Shown: positions 1-9,741 of the stretch, one piece after another | Layout: the number at the start of each line of letters is the position of its first letter | Position numbering within the stretch: position 1 is the stretch's first letter | NCBI GenBank assembly: GCA_004151065.3 | Contig: NWUY0300005631.1 | Coordinates: 165,943-186,464 of the forward strand | Length of the DNA: 20,522 nt | Reading direction: 5' to 3' | DNA from: Larix sibirica | Lineage: Eukaryota > Streptophyta > Pinopsida > Pinales > Pinaceae | The notes under the pieces: model-generated | The model's database searches: none | The model's input: the letters and a program-made list of their open reading frames with translations, nothing else | What the model was told of the DNA's origin: nothing | Made by a program: the position numbers and the translations under genes

Positions 1-1126
1 AACATTGTAAACTGCAAAGTAATACAAACTAGCTAAGATGTTGGTAGCTTATCTACGAAGATAGATGTGTCACCTACGCTCATTCACAAGAGATCATTTA
101 TTACAAGAGGCCAAAATGCATTTTTAACATGAAGTGTAAAACCCTAAGAGGCAAAAAAACCCAAAAGATCCAAAACCCTAACCCTAAGAGGTGAAGTGAC
201 AAAAAACAATGTGGGCCTCGAGGAGTTTAGTTGACACAACAACTTCATGGGGGTGTAACTTTCACATACAAACTCTATTTGGGATGGAAAATAGCTCGTT
301 GGAAAGATCTCGAAGAGAAGAACAAAATTTCTTGGTACAATGATTATCACACATGTTGATGAGCGGGGCTCACACCCCTCTACAATTTGACTAGAGGAAA
401 TATAACCTCTAAAGTTTAAATGAGCTTTATTAAAATGTATTTGATGCAGTTACTTGAATATTTACTTCAAAACTACTTAAGATTAAGCACAAAGAAAAGA
501 AAAATAGAAATTTTGGACTTATGTATCAATATTGAACCACTAAATTGTTGTAGCCATAGACACTTATAGGTCTTAGAAACTTACTCAACAATAGACAAAA
601 AAGGAAGCCTTCCGGCTTGAAGAATGCATTTTTGTTTTTTTATCGAAATAAAAATATGATTTCTTTCCTTGAAATATATATATGTGTGTTATTGATGTTT
701 AAGATTACTATAATACGAATACTACATATTATTTAAAACATATTATATAAAAAGTAAAATATTATTATTTAATATATATATATATATATATATAAACCCT
801 AAACTTGCAACAAAACTGAGAGGGAGAGGCCGCATGGAAATCTGAATGGCTGGAAATTCTGAAAACTGTGGCCCGGAAGACTAAAGGAGTTATGCTGTAG
901 ACTTGGATTTCAACCACCTGTCATGGGTTGGCCTAGTACCAACCAAGTAAAAAAGTGGGAAGTTATGTTTTTTCTATGATATAACTTTATTTGGTTTTTC
1001 TTAGGATAGGTTGTTTTCACATTTTTTTTAGCTTTGGGGTTTTTTGTTTCTATTTTTTCAGTTTCTGCACTGGTATGTTATTTGTGGTCTACCCACTTGT
1101 CTTTTTTTAGTGTCCAGGATATGTAG
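1..1126. other. Anonymous AT-rich repeat-type DNA, no gene seen
   Basis: No reading frame here looks like a gene. The stretch holds short telomere-like CCCTAA words (141-147, 175-187, with the word ACCCTAAGAGG at 141-151 and again at 181-191). It also has long T and A runs and the (AT)n tract listed separately. The last 300 bases are T-rich and lie directly upstream of a LINE ORF1 remnant, so 800-1126 may be that element's 5' untranslated region; this is inference from position only. A 68-codon minus-strand frame at 144-350 has no recognisable motif. Confidence 0.5.
772..802. repeat. (AT)n microsatellite followed by a telo-box
   Basis: About eleven AT dinucleotides (772-793) run directly into AAACCCTAA (794-802), the plant telo-box motif. 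Telo-boxes occur in some plant promoters and in interstitial telomere-like sequence. A single copy next to an AT tract is weak evidence for function. Confidence 0.8.
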
Positions 1127-1963
1127 GTGGGGACACATTTCAGCATTATCATGAAGTCACGGTTGCAACAGACATGTGTCGTCACCTTTGACAATAGGCT
1201 TGGTGTGTTGGAGGCCTTACCAAACCCGGGTGTCACATCACCTAGTTTTGCGCGGGCTAGGGTTTTCACTAACCCTAATCATCAGGTAAACTACTCGACA
1301 CTGGTGAAGGAGAATTTTGGCTTACACAAGTCTGCGAATGATTCGAAGGTCTCGAAGTCTAGGGGAGTAAAGGAGACCCAGGATGTAGCTTCCTCGCCAT
1401 TAAAACAGAAGGGTATTGGTATACAAAAGTATTTGAATGATGCGGGGGACCCGAAGACCATGGTTTTAAAGGATTACCGGGATGTAGTTTCCCCAAGGTT
1501 TTCTTAGTACAACCACATGTCTTCAGTTTTCAGGTGCCCAAGTGGGGAGAAAGCTAAATATCGAAGGATATTGAAGACCGAGAAAGCAAGGAAGAATCGC
1601 ACCTTGTGTGTGCTTGGGAAGGATGTTACCATGGATATGGTACAGGGGATAGCTACGAGGGCATTACTATGGAAGTTTGAATATATTAATTTAAATAGAG
1701 TGGATATTGTGGACTCAATTACCAAATTTTGGAATCCCTAGATCAACTATGTTCCTAGAGTTATTATGCTTGTCAATGGATGGGTATACTTCCATTTCTT
1801 ATTAGAAGAATCTTTACAAATTATCCAGTCAAATTTCTGGGTCATTTGTAACGTCCCTCTTACCCAATTCGACTATGTGGAGGGGACGTTGGCAAATACC
1901 TGGGCTCTAATAAATTCACCCCAAGCCCATAATACGATTTTCTACAACAGAGTGTGTGCATAA
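1127..1963 (+). pseudogene. LINE-A ORF1, 5' part with DUF4283 domain
   Basis: ORF1 of plant L1-type LINEs encodes a nucleic-acid-binding protein that accompanies the element RNA. A single frame is open here apart from stops near 1505 and 1739. The most likely start is the ATG at 1151 (MKSRLQQTCVV...); the frame runs back to a GTG at 1127. The N-terminal 120 residues are Ser/Lys-rich and low in recognisable motifs. The DUF4283-like part spans about 1660-1890: RALLWKFEYINLNRVDIVD, then after a stop VNGWVYFHFLLEESLQIIQS and FWVICNVPL. This matches the family pattern of a GKF strand, an NG-F-F-F strand, an E-E helix and a final W/F-I strand. After about 1890 the similarity stops and the frame ends at a TAA (1961-1963), near where the foreign insert begins. 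I am fairly sure of the domain and less sure of the exact ends. Confidence 0.65.
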
Positions 1964-2016
1964 ATGTAATTTAAGCATGCAAAATGGAATTCAAAACAAT
2001 TCTCACACATCTAATA

Positions 2017-2017
2017 N
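2017..2017. other. Single ambiguous base (N)
   Basis: One N interrupts the sequence. Unlike the N at 18288, the flanks show no visible overlap with each other, so it is probably a single uncalled base rather than an unmerged contig join. Confidence 0.7.
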
Positions 2018-2447
2018 GAAGTTGAAACTTGTCGAAGTTGCATCAACGTCGATGACTTGCCAACTGCGATGCGGATCAACAATGGAGACTATTATAACTT
2101 CGATGATGAGATGGCCAATTGCCACTAGTTTAAGTTGCATTTTCTTGAAGGTTGAGCACATTTATTTAGCCTCTTCTCAGGCATTGGGACTCATTGCTCT
2201 TGCAAGGTTTGATATTTTTATCGGGGATTTAGAGACAACACATTTGAAGCGAATAGTCTGGAATTATGTGTGTTATGTAGAGTCAATCTAGTGGAATAAT
2301 ATGTTTGGTTCGGTGATGGAGTAACCATGAATAGATGTCATTGTTACTTTGAATGGTGCGATCTATGTAAGTTGGTATATTTTAGAAGAGGAACTTGGAC
2401 GTGTGAATTCCAAGTGGCTAAGGCACGGGGTTGATTAACAATTTTTC

Positions 2448-2505
2448 CAATAGTGGAAGCACAAGGTCAAGAAAGGCAATAGTGGAAGCTTAAGTCCAAG
2501 AAAGG
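2448..2505. repeat. 29-bp head-to-tail tandem duplication
   Basis: Two directly adjacent 29-bp units (2448-2476 and 2477-2505), each starting CAATAGTGGAAGC and ending CAAGAAAGG, match at 25 of 29 positions. All four mismatches lie in the middle. This is a simple local duplication with no coding consequence that I can see. Confidence 0.85.
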
Positions 2506-3235
2506 CATGTTATTGAATGTACTCTACGTATGTATGCACTTAGAGACAAGGAAAAGGATTTTTCTCTCTTCATGAATAGTCACAAGAAAATATGAAGATT
2601 TGGAAATCAAAAGGGGCCCTTTATACTCCTCGATTACTATAATTATAGAATAACTGTAGAGTTCCTTCCCCTTTCGTTGTGATCTACAACCTTCTCTTTC
2701 CAAATGTTTTTGTATGATCATTCCACTTTGAGTCATCTGAGGTGAAAGAGGAAATGGTAGCCCTGTAATGTTTTGGAGTAGCTAGCATATCAGTGGTGAA
2801 AGAGGTGCATATGTGCTTAGCTATACTAGTAAATTCCCAAGTTTGCCTCAAGGAAGAAGCCCTTGGTGGGCCAAACTTTATGTAATTCTCAATTATAATT
2901 ATAATTTATAGGGTAGTTTCATTGTTAAATCAATAATCAAGCAATAATATACATGCCGAGCATATAGGCATAGGAACGAGACATGATGGTTAGAATAGTT
3001 TTTTAGTAGTAGTTTTGGCTTTTTTGGTCATTTTGAACTTCAAACTTCGACCTTATCTTTCATACTATGTATTTTGGTTCAGCTGTAATGCTATTTTAAT
3101 TCAAAGATTCATCGTTTCTAATAAAACAAAATTGTTGCACTTCCTCTGAATGGAATGTTAGGGAAGATATCAAAGGAAGAATATGGGAGGCAGTGTAGAG
3201 CCTCCACATGACATAGCATGGTACAACTCTAGCAC

Positions 3236-4129
3236 GTGTATGGAATGGAGGGAGGAGATGGAAGGGACACAAATAACAATAGCACAATCCCACCCTCAAT
3301 CTCTTATCAATGTAGGCCTTTGAAGATTAAGCTAGAGAGGACCTCCATTAAATCTGCCTATGATGGATGGTACAGAGAAATTATATTTCTAGGCTTGTCC
3401 TATGGAGGTAATGTAGAAGTATATAATATTGTTAAATGTTGCTCCAGGCTTTGACTCCAATTCATGGATCTATTTGAGGCTATGGATTTTGAGTTCGGTC
3501 CTCTCCATTGAAGGGTCAATGACATAAACTTGTGTCAATTATGTGGGGGTAGGAGCATTGGGTCAATAGTTCATGGTGTGAGAAGGTTGTGGCTTCCCAT
3601 GCCCAACTTTAAAGGCACTCACAAGGGTCAAACCTGCAAGTGTAAGAAAGCTGAGAGCCATGGAAGAGGTGTGTCCAAATGAGGGAATAAGCCAATCACA
3701 CCATAGGCTACTACAAAAGATTATAACTATCAATTCTCAGTTGAGTACAAACAGGAAGTGGAGGTGTTAGAGAATGAAGTGGGGGAGGAGCGTGGCCACA
3801 TTTCCAACAAAAATATATGAGGAATCGATGTCTTAGATTCTTAACTCTAGATATTCCAGGGATAGGGACTCCAAATATGCAAAAATCATAGACTTGTAGA
3901 CTTGCATTGGCATGTTAAGGAGATTGTGGCTCATGCAATTGTAAGCAAAGGTAACCAAAACTCTAAAATTCTCAAGAGGTTGGATCAACTTGACATCGAA
4001 TTTGATATAAGATTAGAACAAGTTGAAAACAAATATGATCGTCTTATTAATGCAATATGGAGCACACAGGCATGCAACAATGGTGTTCATAAGGTGGAAG
4101 CAAAGGGCAAGGAAACTAAGACAAACTAA
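3236..4129 (+). pseudogene. Unidentified stop-broken reading frame, coiled-coil C terminus
   Basis: One plus-strand frame stays recognisably protein-like for 298 codons. It is interrupted by about eight stops (near 3452, 3518, 3682, 3709, 3818 and three between 3838 and 3867) but needs no frameshift. The first ATG is at 3242. The middle part is basic and Cys-containing (CQLCGG, then GQTCKCKKAE). The last 76 codons (3902-4129) are charged with a heptad-like spacing of Leu/Ile, for example ILKRLDQLDIEFDIRLEQVE, suggesting a coiled coil. I do not recognise the family. A decayed gag-like protein of the element inserted into LINE-A, or a captured host fragment, are both possible. About 16 stops would be expected by chance at this base composition, so the support is modest. 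Confidence 0.3.
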
Positions 4130-4800
4130 GCAAGTAGGTGGATGAGTGAAGAAAAAGCCAAAGGAGTCATTTGATATTTTCCCTTCAAACGTGCAACCTC
4201 TACCATGCAATATGAAGCCACTCCACCAATCTTCTTAGAGGTGGAGGATGACTCTAACTCCTAATCTCCAACATGCTCAAGTTTTATTGTTTTTCTTTTT
4301 TCATATATGCTACCTTTTCTATGTTTGGACCTTGCGAGGGATTGGCTCTTTAGGCTTCAACTCAAGTCATGTGCCTTAATTTCTAGTTGGTAATTTAGGG
4401 TACCTATCCAAGGAGAAAGAGACAAGTCCCAAGACAATGAATAATATTTTTTGACAACAAGTCTACCACCTTCGAGGGAGCCTGCAACCAAAACTTAATG
4501 TATTTTCTTTGTACATGTAATATAAAGGTAGCTAAACACCCAAAAAACTGGTGTGCTTTAAATTTTTATAAACATGAATTTGACACCATAAGTTTCTATA
4601 AATTTAAACTAACATTTTATAAATTTTTGTGAACATGAATCAAAGGGTGATGAAAATATTAAAGAGTAGTTCGTTTGTCATTTTGAAGTGATATGTATAT
4701 CGAGTTTGTATGTTATTTTTTCTTATTCGTTTAATATATTTCATCTATGATAAATAATTATTAACATAATTAAAACAAATTAGTAATTGTTTTTAATGGT
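4130..4800. other. Foreign insert in LINE-A, 3' end, non-coding
   Basis: AT-rich with no convincing frame. A 20-bp motif occurs twice (4560-4579 and 4621-4640, AAATTTTTRTRAACATGAAT in both, offset 61). The last 130 bases are very AT-rich and pass at about 4800 into LINE-A ORF1 sequence. The exact junction cannot be fixed by eye. Confidence 0.5.
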
Positions 4801-5633
4801 GTTAATTATTGTCGAAATGCTACAATTCATGGATAGATCTCAAGGAAGGATTAGCAAAATCTTTGGATATTTCTATTGGGAATCAGTCATATTCTCATAT
4901 GCTTGATTATGAATGAATCCCATTTAGCTGTAATCGTTGTCATGCGTATGGCCATTTAGGTTTTGCTTGTGGGTTACCCTTCAAAAAGCAATATTGGGCT
5001 GAAAAGATTGACCTATATGTTAAGAAGACCATTTCACATTCCTTCCAGAGGAGACTTGATGGTATCATTTCCAAAAAAGATGGAGATCCTTCTTTGGAGT
5101 GTTGTCCTGTTATCATAGTGAAGGATCAGAGGACCCATTTGATTGGGGATAAGGAATTGGAGGTTTATTTGGATTCTAGCCATGGAACTGAAGCTAATTC
5201 ATTAGAAGCTGCTCAAACTTCTACTTTTGAACCAAGTAATTCAATCACATCTTTGGTGCCTCTTTCTTTCCCGAATTCTATGCCTGCTCATTCTTTACCT
5301 ATGGTTTTTTTTGGGGGGGATCTCAAATTCTCTTTTGACTCTGACAAGTATACTCCAATGGGAAACCTTCTCACTTCCTCCCTGAGACCGTCGAACAGTG
5401 ATGGGGTAGGGGAATCCTTAGGTCTGAGAATTAGGGATGGTAAGTATAATTTTAGATCCATATTGGATGCGGACGATACCAGGTTTTTCCTTCTGAAGGG
5501 TTTGGGACACAATCTGGATCTAGCATAAAGACTTGATGTCCATAAAACTGGTTTGAAAGGGAGAAAATCTTGCCTCTTGGTCGCAAAAGAAAAGCGGATT
5601 CCGATGTTGCAGTTGGTCTTCAACTATATTTAG
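4800..5633 (+). pseudogene. LINE-A ORF1, 3' part with CCHC zinc knuckle
   Basis: The frame resumes ORF1 at WIDLKEGLAKS (from 4830), matching the VDLDLREGL segment of LINE-C at the same place. LDYE, a stop and IPFS then lead into a perfect CX2CX4HX4C zinc knuckle, CNRCHAYGHLGFAC (4929-4970). This is the retroelement RNA-binding module expected in plant LINE ORF1. About 215 residues follow that are Ser/Pro/Asp-rich without motifs, passing a stop at 5526-5528 and ending with a basic segment (GLKGRKSCLLVAKEKR) before TAG at 5631-5633. No frameshift is needed across this part. ORF2 starts about 40 bases later. The identification is firm; the left edge is soft because of the insert. Confidence 0.75.
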
Positions 5634-5673
5634 ATGGGGTTCTTAGAGCACTTACCCCGGCCCTGGCTTCTCC

Positions 5674-6380
5674 ATGAATTATCTTTCCCTAAATTGTCGA
5701 TGATTGGCTAGTTTTCCCAAGAAACTGGCTCTCAAACGGTTGGTGGAGATTCACTCCCCATACTTGTTATTTCTTCAAGAGTCTTTGTGTGATATAAATG
5801 TTTTAGTAAAGGATCTTAATTTTTTGTTTAAAGGCTAGGATTTCAAATTAGTTGATGCTAAAGGGAAATCTGGATGATTAGTTACAGGTTGGAGGTTAAA
5901 TTCATTACAAATCACCAATGCTTGGTCTATAACCTCTGGAATTAATTTAGAATTTTTCTCCAAGGTATTGGGAAAGGATTTTTTAGCTCTGAATATCTAT
6001 GGTTCTTATTTTGAGCGCTTAGCTTTTTGGGATAATTTGCTAAACAAATATGGTTTTAAGGAGTTAGTTATTTTAGGAGGAGATCTTAATATATCCCTAC
6101 GTTGTTTGGAGATTTGGGGGTAAAAAGCTCAGGTTGATTCTCTTACTGATTTTTTTATAGAATCTTTTGATGAAGCGAGATTAGTAAACATTGTCCCAGT
6201 CAATATTTCTCCTACCTGGACTAATAATCGAATTGGAGTTGAGCATATAGAAAAAATATTAGACAAGTTTTTGTTATCGTAGGGTTTTCTTAATTTTCAT
6301 CTAAAGCAGTGGGTAAGCACAGGTGGGGGATTTCATCACTCTCTAGTCTTGATGGAAATTCTAGCAAAGAGTAAAAAACC
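5674..6380 (+). other. LINE-A APE-type endonuclease domain
   Basis: This domain nicks target DNA in L1-type elements. Visible family signatures in order are LNCR (metal-site Asn), FLQES (metal-site Glu), LNIYGSY, VILGGDLN (catalytic Asp and following Asn) and finally GGFHHSLV near 6330. The last should be an SDH-type catalytic pair; here the Asp has become His. Four in-frame stops interrupt the region (after LNCR, in KGxDF, in KSGxLV and after EIWG). The frame is otherwise intact over about 700 bases. Confidence 0.75.
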
Positions 6381-6949
6381 ACCCAACCCTTTCAAGCTCT
6401 GCTCAGAATGATTGAAGGATGAAAGATATGTCAATCTAGTAAAAAATTTGTGGATTCATTATGACCCTTCTATTCATGTGCCGGCACGATTGCAATTTCT
6501 TAAAAATGTAAAAAGGATCAAAGAAGCTTCTATAGTTTGGGTTGTGGATAAGAAGAAAAAGGACGATAAAGAATTGTTGTTTGTTGAGATTTCCCTTAAA
6601 TTGTTCACAAATTCCACTTATGGAGGTTTTGATTCAGTACTTAGCAGGCAGAGGATAAAGGACCTTTAATTTAGGAAACATGAGCTACTTCTAGCAAGGG
6701 AAGCAGTTTGACACCTTAAGAGTAGGGTTGTTTGGCTTACTGATGGAGATGAGAATACATTTTTTTTCATAACTATGCTAACATGCGAAAAATATTAACT
6801 CCATATGGAAGATTCCAAACCTAGAAGGGAATGGAGCTTGCACCTTTAAGGACATTGCAAGGGTAGGGGTTTCACACTTTAGAAAGCTTTATAAGGCTGA
6901 CTCACAAACAAATTTATCTGAGATTGTTCAATTAAAAAATCTCTTCCCT

Positions 6950-7850
6950 TGTATGGTATCTAGTGAGGATAATTTATTTCTTATGGAGGAAATTACCAAG
7001 GAGGAACTTGTTTTGGTATTGCATAGTTTCCATCGGGACAAAAATCCTCGGCCAAATAGATGGTTGATTGATTTTTTTTTGGGTTTCCTGGATATTTTGG
7101 GCGATGATCTCTTGCAGGTCGTTGAACATTTGAGGAAAGCAGAATCAGTCTTGGCTGCTTATAACACTACTTTCCTCACTTTGATTCCTAAATCGAACAA
7201 CCTTTTGAATTTCAATGAATTCCAAACTATATCGCTTTGTAATTGTATCTACAAAGTGATTTCCAAACTAATTTTAAGAAGGTTAAATATCATTATATCA
7301 AAAGGTATTTCCTTGGAAAATTTTGTTTTTTTGGAAGGATGTCAGATACATGATGCTATTGCAGAAGCACAAGAATGTCTCCATACAATTAAAATAAGGA
7401 ATCTACAGGTGGCCGTCATCAAAATTGATCTGGAAAAAGCTTTTGATCGGGTCAACTATACCTATCTTGGGATTTTATTATCACATTTAGCTTTTATGTG
7501 TTGATTTCATTTATTGGATTATGAGTTGTATCTAATCGGTCTCTTTAGCTATTCTTATAAATGGAGTTGCTTCGGGGTTTTTTAATATGGGGAGAGGAAT
7601 TGGACAGGGTTGTCCTCTTTCACCTCTTTTGTTTATGTTGGTAGCAGAGGGTTTAAGCCGAGCATTATTGGATGCAAAGAATAAAGGTTATCTTAAGGGC
7701 ATTCCTATAAAAGGTAATATTTATCCATCCCATTTATTATTTGCAGATGATACTCTGATTTTCTGCAATGGATCAAGGAGGGATATGATGTCCCTAAATG
7801 ATATCCTGGTATTATATGAAAAAGAAACTTGAATTAAAGTTAATATTAAT
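6950..7850 (+). other. LINE-A reverse transcriptase domain
   Basis: L1-clade RT fingers and palm. In order I see ITKEELVLVL, FLTLIPKSN, ISLCNCIYKVISK, IHDAIAEAQE, then motif A KIDLEKAFDRVNY with catalytic Asp at 7427-7429, GQGCPLSPLLF, and motif C FADDTLIF with both Asp codons at 7746-7751. The catalytic triad is therefore intact. A one-base shift near 7500 moves the frame between motif A and the QGCPLSP segment, and a TAA follows shortly after it. The VNY after motif A is a slight variant of the usual VNW. Confidence 0.85.
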
Positions 7851-8835
7851 AAATATTCAATACCTCTGTTTGGGCTTGAGGAAGAGGACATTAGGTTCTG
7901 CATGAAATTTTTTCCCTTTAAAGTAAAAAATTTTGCAGTCGACATGAAATATTTGGGTTTTCAAATCAAGCCAAATTGTATTTGAACTTTGATTGGAGGC
8001 AGCTCATTAGAATATTGGAAAAACGAATAAATATTTGGTGCGATAAATGGTTGTCCAGAAATGGAAGATTGATACTGGTTAAAATAGTAATTGAAGATAC
8101 TCCTATCTATTGGATGATTCTAGCTTGGATTCCTACAGAAATTCTGGAAAAAATGAGAAAGATATTTTTTAGATTTCTTTGGCAAGGTAAGAAGGAGAAG
8201 ACCACTATTCCCTAGATCAAATGGCAAAAGCTTGCAATGCCAAAATCCTTGGGGGATGGGGACTAAAGAACCTTCCTCTTTTTTCAAAATCTTTGGCTTT
8301 TAAAGGGTCTTGGAGGCTTATAAATAGTAATGATTTTTGGCAAAATGTTGTCTGGATGAAGTACATATACCTGAAAAGTGTATTAGAAAACCAAGGAAAA
8401 ATACTCCTAACGTTTATATTTTCTGGAGAGCTCTGATTTTAGCACTTCCTCTGATTGAACAAGGTTTAGCCTGAAAAATAGGTGATGGTGCAAATGTATG
8501 TTTGGGGGTGGACCAGTGGGTAGGCAGTGATATCTCATACAGTTTACCAGATCACATGATACAACGGCTTCGGTACTTGGGATATTTCACTTTTCTTCAG
8601 GTTGTTGATCACGCAAGCACCAATATTTGGGCGTAGGGATGGTTATCGACACATTTCCTTGGGTTCATTGGGGTGGATGCTCAAATATGGAATTCTTTTG
8701 TCAACTCTCTAAAAATGCTTTTATTAGGCTCTAGGACACAAGAGATCAATTGGTGTAGACATCATCTCCCTCTAGGACACATTCACCTAAGGTTGGATAT
8801 AAGACTCTTTGCTCTGCTGCAAATGAGGCTCCATA

Positions 8836-9100
8836 ATAGTGGTGGAAGGGTATTTGGAGGATAAATTCCCCTCAAAGTCTAAAATCTTTAAGTGGTGTCT
8901 CCTCAATAACAAAATTTTAACTTGGGACAGATGCAAAGGAGATCGATTCAAGGATCAGGTAGGTGTCGTTTATGCTGCCAGAGTGAAGAATCTAATGCAC
9001 ATCTTATTCTGGATTGTCCCTATACTCACCAGGTTTGGAAGGACATTGCATATATCATGGGTTTCTCTTTTATTTGGGAGGGTAACACTATAGAATAATG
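8836..9100 (+). other. LINE-A zf-RVT zinc-binding domain
   Basis: The zf-RVT domain sits between RT and RNase H in many plant LINEs. Frame 1 of the segment gives WWKGIWRINSP, then after a one-base shift near 8868 SKSKIFKWCLLNNKILTWDR, then CRLCCQSEESNAHLILDCP (from 8964). This shows the CxxC...H...C pattern of the family, followed by HQVWKDI. Frame breaks are present, but every landmark is in order. Confidence 0.75.
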
Positions 9101-9315
9101 TCTAAGGAATTGGCATCATAATCCTTTGGCACAAGAGTTCTTAGCTATGAAATATATTTTGGCATGGGGCATTTGGAAATCTATTTTTGAGGACATAGCC
9201 ATCAAAACTTCTAGATGTGCTCTTCAAAGTTTAAATATTCTGAGTTTTTATCCGTGGATGATAAACGATAAATAGACTCTGTCATATTCAGAGAAAGGAC
9301 ATAGATAGGCTCTAT

Positions 9316-9741
9316 CCATGGGCATACTTCGATGGAGCTGCACAAGGTAACAATGCAGGAGCAAGTGGAATAATTTATAAAAATGATAGATACTTCTATA
9401 AGTTTAAAGCATGTCTTGGGCAAGGTTCAAATAATTTCTCAAAGTTGATGTCCCTAAAATTACTACGCTCTTTGGCTTTGGAATTTAGTATGGAGGAAAT
9501 TCAAGTGTTTGGCAATTCACTCAATCCCATTAATTGGGAAAAGAAGAAACAATAGTGTCACAATCTTCAGCTTCTCTTGATCTTGGAGGAGGACTAGAGG
9601 TTTTGTTCACTCTTTAACAAAATCTCTCTCACTCATATTTACAGGGAAAGGAATCTGATCGCAGATGAAATCTCAGAGGGAGGACTTCAGCTAGTCAAAG
9701 GACAATGGAATATCATGGTTGAAGAGAATGGAGTTTTTTAG
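9316..9741 (+). other. LINE-A C-terminal RNase H domain
   Basis: This domain resembles the RNase H found at the end of ORF2 in many plant L1 LINEs; it degrades RNA in the RNA/DNA hybrid. The frame starts PWAYFDGAAQGNNAGASGII with the first catalytic Asp at 9331-9333. It continues with GSNNFSKLMSLKLL where the family has NN-AEL, so the catalytic Glu is Lys. VFGNSLNPINW follows where the family has GDS, so Asp is Asn. After two stops comes HIYRERNLIADEIS with the last catalytic Asp kept. The open frame ends with GVF and TAG at 9739-9741, taken as the end of ORF2. Two of four acidic residues are lost, so it is inactive. Confidence 0.75.

Larger units (their letters stand above)
1964..3235. other. 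Foreign insert in LINE-A, first half, no gene recognised
   Basis: No frame here has recognisable domains. A plus-strand frame at about 1956-2291 is open for 111 codons but low-complexity and unfamiliar. A minus-strand 70-codon frame at 2524-2736 and another at 3096-3299 show no motif. The stretch contains an ambiguous base (2017) and a 29-bp tandem duplication. I searched by eye for terminal inverted repeats or a target duplication between the 1960 and 4800 ends and found none, so the inserted element's class is unknown. Confidence 0.45.
5674..9741 (+). pseudogene. LINE-A ORF2 polyprotein (EN-RT-zf-RVT-RNase H)
   Basis: ORF2 carries the enzymes for target-primed reverse transcription. The ATG at 5674 (MNYLSLNCR) was chosen because LINE-C ORF2 starts the same way (MLSFNCRGLG) and the endonuclease needs this Asn near the N terminus. 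The span of 4068 bases, about 1356 codons, fits the usual plant L1 ORF2 size. Domains in order: endonuclease about 5674-6380, RT about 6950-7850, connection about 7930-8800, zf-RVT about 8836-9100 and RNase H about 9316-9735. It is broken by stops (the first right after LNCR, where the family has Gly) and by frameshifts near 6785, 7500, 8216 and 8868, mostly at homopolymers. The whole domain set is kept, so this is a nearly full-length but dead copy. Confidence 0.8.

Noticed and set aside
141-191. Interstitial telomere array
   Set aside because: Only three or four CCCTAA words, mostly isolated; too few and too scattered for an array.
144-350. 68-codon minus-strand frame as a gene
   Set aside because: No motif, no upstream signals, and placed in repeat-like DNA; length is unremarkable.
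1956-2291. 111-codon plus-strand frame as a small gene
   Set aside because: Contains the N at 2017, has no motif, and its length is not unusual; left as anonymous.
5288-5623. 111-codon minus-strand frame
   Set aside because: Antisense shadow of LINE-A ORF1; no independent evidence.
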